Shown piece after piece: positions 63,433-64,000 of a stretch of 64,000 bases of DNA. This stretch comes from Pseudanabaena sp. FACHB-2040 (GTDB lineage Bacteria > Cyanobacteriota > Cyanobacteriia > Phormidesmidales > Phormidesmidaceae), in the NCBI RefSeq assembly GCF_014696715.1, contig NZ_JACJQO010000006.1, positions 276,778-340,777 on the forward strand, read 5' to 3'. Below the pieces are notes generated by a model. It was not told the origin of the DNA and did not search any database. It worked only from the letters and a program-made list of their open reading frames with translations. The translations under genes were made by a program, and so were the position numbers. Within the stretch, counting starts at the first letter, position 1, and each line of letters opens with the position of its first letter.

Positions 63433-63458
63433 ATTGCCCCAGGGTCGTCTGGGGCAAT
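63433..63458 (-). terminator. Terminator of a small minus-strand unit
   Basis: ATTGCCCCAG and CTGGGGCAAT with loop GGTCGT form a perfect 10-bp stem. On the minus strand a run of eight T follows. It lies 43 bp after the stop of the 17-codon frame at 63502. Confidence 0.85.
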
Positions 63459-63501
63459 GTCGTGTGTTGTTCAAAGCTGAATTAAGAGGGGAGGGTACGG
63501 C

Positions 63502-63555
63502 CTAAGCAACTGCGCGTAAAGCAAATTCAAAGACCTTTTGCTTACTGGGGGTCAT
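63502..63555 (-). CDS. Candidate 17-residue micro-ORF with its own terminator
   Basis: ATG at 63555 to TAG at 63502 encodes MTPSKQKVFEFALRAVA. An AGGAG about nine bases upstream (in a small palindrome AGGAGAACACTCCT) is a good ribosome-binding site, and a strong intrinsic terminator follows. The peptide is amphipathic with no predicted helix that spans a membrane. It may be a short real protein, a leader, or an sRNA gene. No family is recognised. Confidence 0.4.
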   Translation of the reverse strand: MTPSKQKVFEFALRAVA

Positions 63556-63726
63556 AGGAGTGTTCTCCTAGGGGGTTGGTCAGTGGTGTTCCTTGCGTTG
63601 TTCCAATAATCTCCCGAATCAGGAAACTGTTGGGTGATATAGCCCCCTTAAGCTTGTGAGATTTTAGGCTGTTGCCTGTGACAACTTTCCAGGAAGAGCA
63701 CTGACGTAGATCACTGCCTCAGGACA

Positions 63727-63766
63727 AAAAGTGTGCTCTCTATACTAGGTCAGAGAGCACACTTTT
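63727..63766 (-). terminator. psbA terminator
   Basis: AAAAGTGTGCTCTCT and AGAGAGCACACTTTT are a perfect 15-bp stem with a 10-base loop. On the minus strand a T-run continues. It lies 40 bp after the psbA stop. Confidence 0.85.
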
Positions 63767-63805
63767 GATTAATACGGATTAGAGACTCAGCTAAAGCCCT
63801 TAGAT

Positions 63806-64000
<195 letters not shown>

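Overview
The window is cyanobacterial chromosome of moderate GC. The evidence is a psbA (D1) C-terminus, a complete psaB, a high-light-inducible protein behind an RpaB-type HLR1 site, a Ycf66-family protein, many copies of the HIP1 octamer GCGATCGC, and several small cyanobacteria-restricted proteins. Genes sit mostly in short operons with AT-richer spacers. Two tRNAs (Lys-TTT, Pro-CGG) are present and no rRNA was seen. Genus cannot be fixed from the sequence alone; a Leptolyngbya/Nodosilinea/Synechococcus-like strain is a guess.

Layout. 1-6261 (minus): a cellulose-export operon with an OprB-like outer-membrane barrel, a BcsC-like TPR protein, a GH8 endoglucanase (BcsZ) and BcsB, the last running off the left edge. 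7242-15600: a lipoprotein, two pentapeptide-repeat proteins, an alkaline-phosphatase-superfamily enzyme, a divergent SDR/MerR pair sharing a palindromic operator, a 58-residue membrane protein and a broken Uma2 gene. 15810-18026: a psaB with no psaA beside it and unusual residues at conserved positions. 18528-23667: a metallo-beta-lactamase-fold gene, then a tight four-gene membrane operon (MscS, DUF2254, DUF2238-like, voltage-gated-type channel with a non-canonical filter). 24216-27536: a duplicated-domain lipoprotein, an Nramp-like transporter lacking the usual metal motif, and a HAD phosphatase. 27603-34874: Ycf66-like protein, VKOR-thioredoxin fusion, an uninterrupted dnaE and an HPP protein. 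35270-42743: an accessory stretch with a cold-shock fusion protein, a REP-associated transposase with REP-like palindromes, a truncated and an intact Uma2 gene, a ThDP-dependent 2-oxoacid decarboxylase, a small HTH regulator, a DUF2283 gene pair and an SDR.

42747-64000: an acyl-CoA-dehydrogenase-like gene with a DUF1989-GcvT fusion, a hybrid histidine kinase preceded by a receiver-domain relic, the HLIP operon, a PepSY membrane protein, class II fructose-bisphosphate aldolase, hemB, an unusual RCK-channel-RCK protein, a phosphohexomutase, then an actin-like (ParM/StbA-type) gene with a downstream small RHH-like/coiled-coil gene and a 16-bp inverted repeat between them, and psbA at the right edge.

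The strongest candidates for something undescribed are the chromosomal actin-like cassette (61487-63237), the ACAD/DUF1989-GcvT pair, the channel operon, the barrel/TPR arrangement of the cellulose operon, and the divergent orphan psaB.
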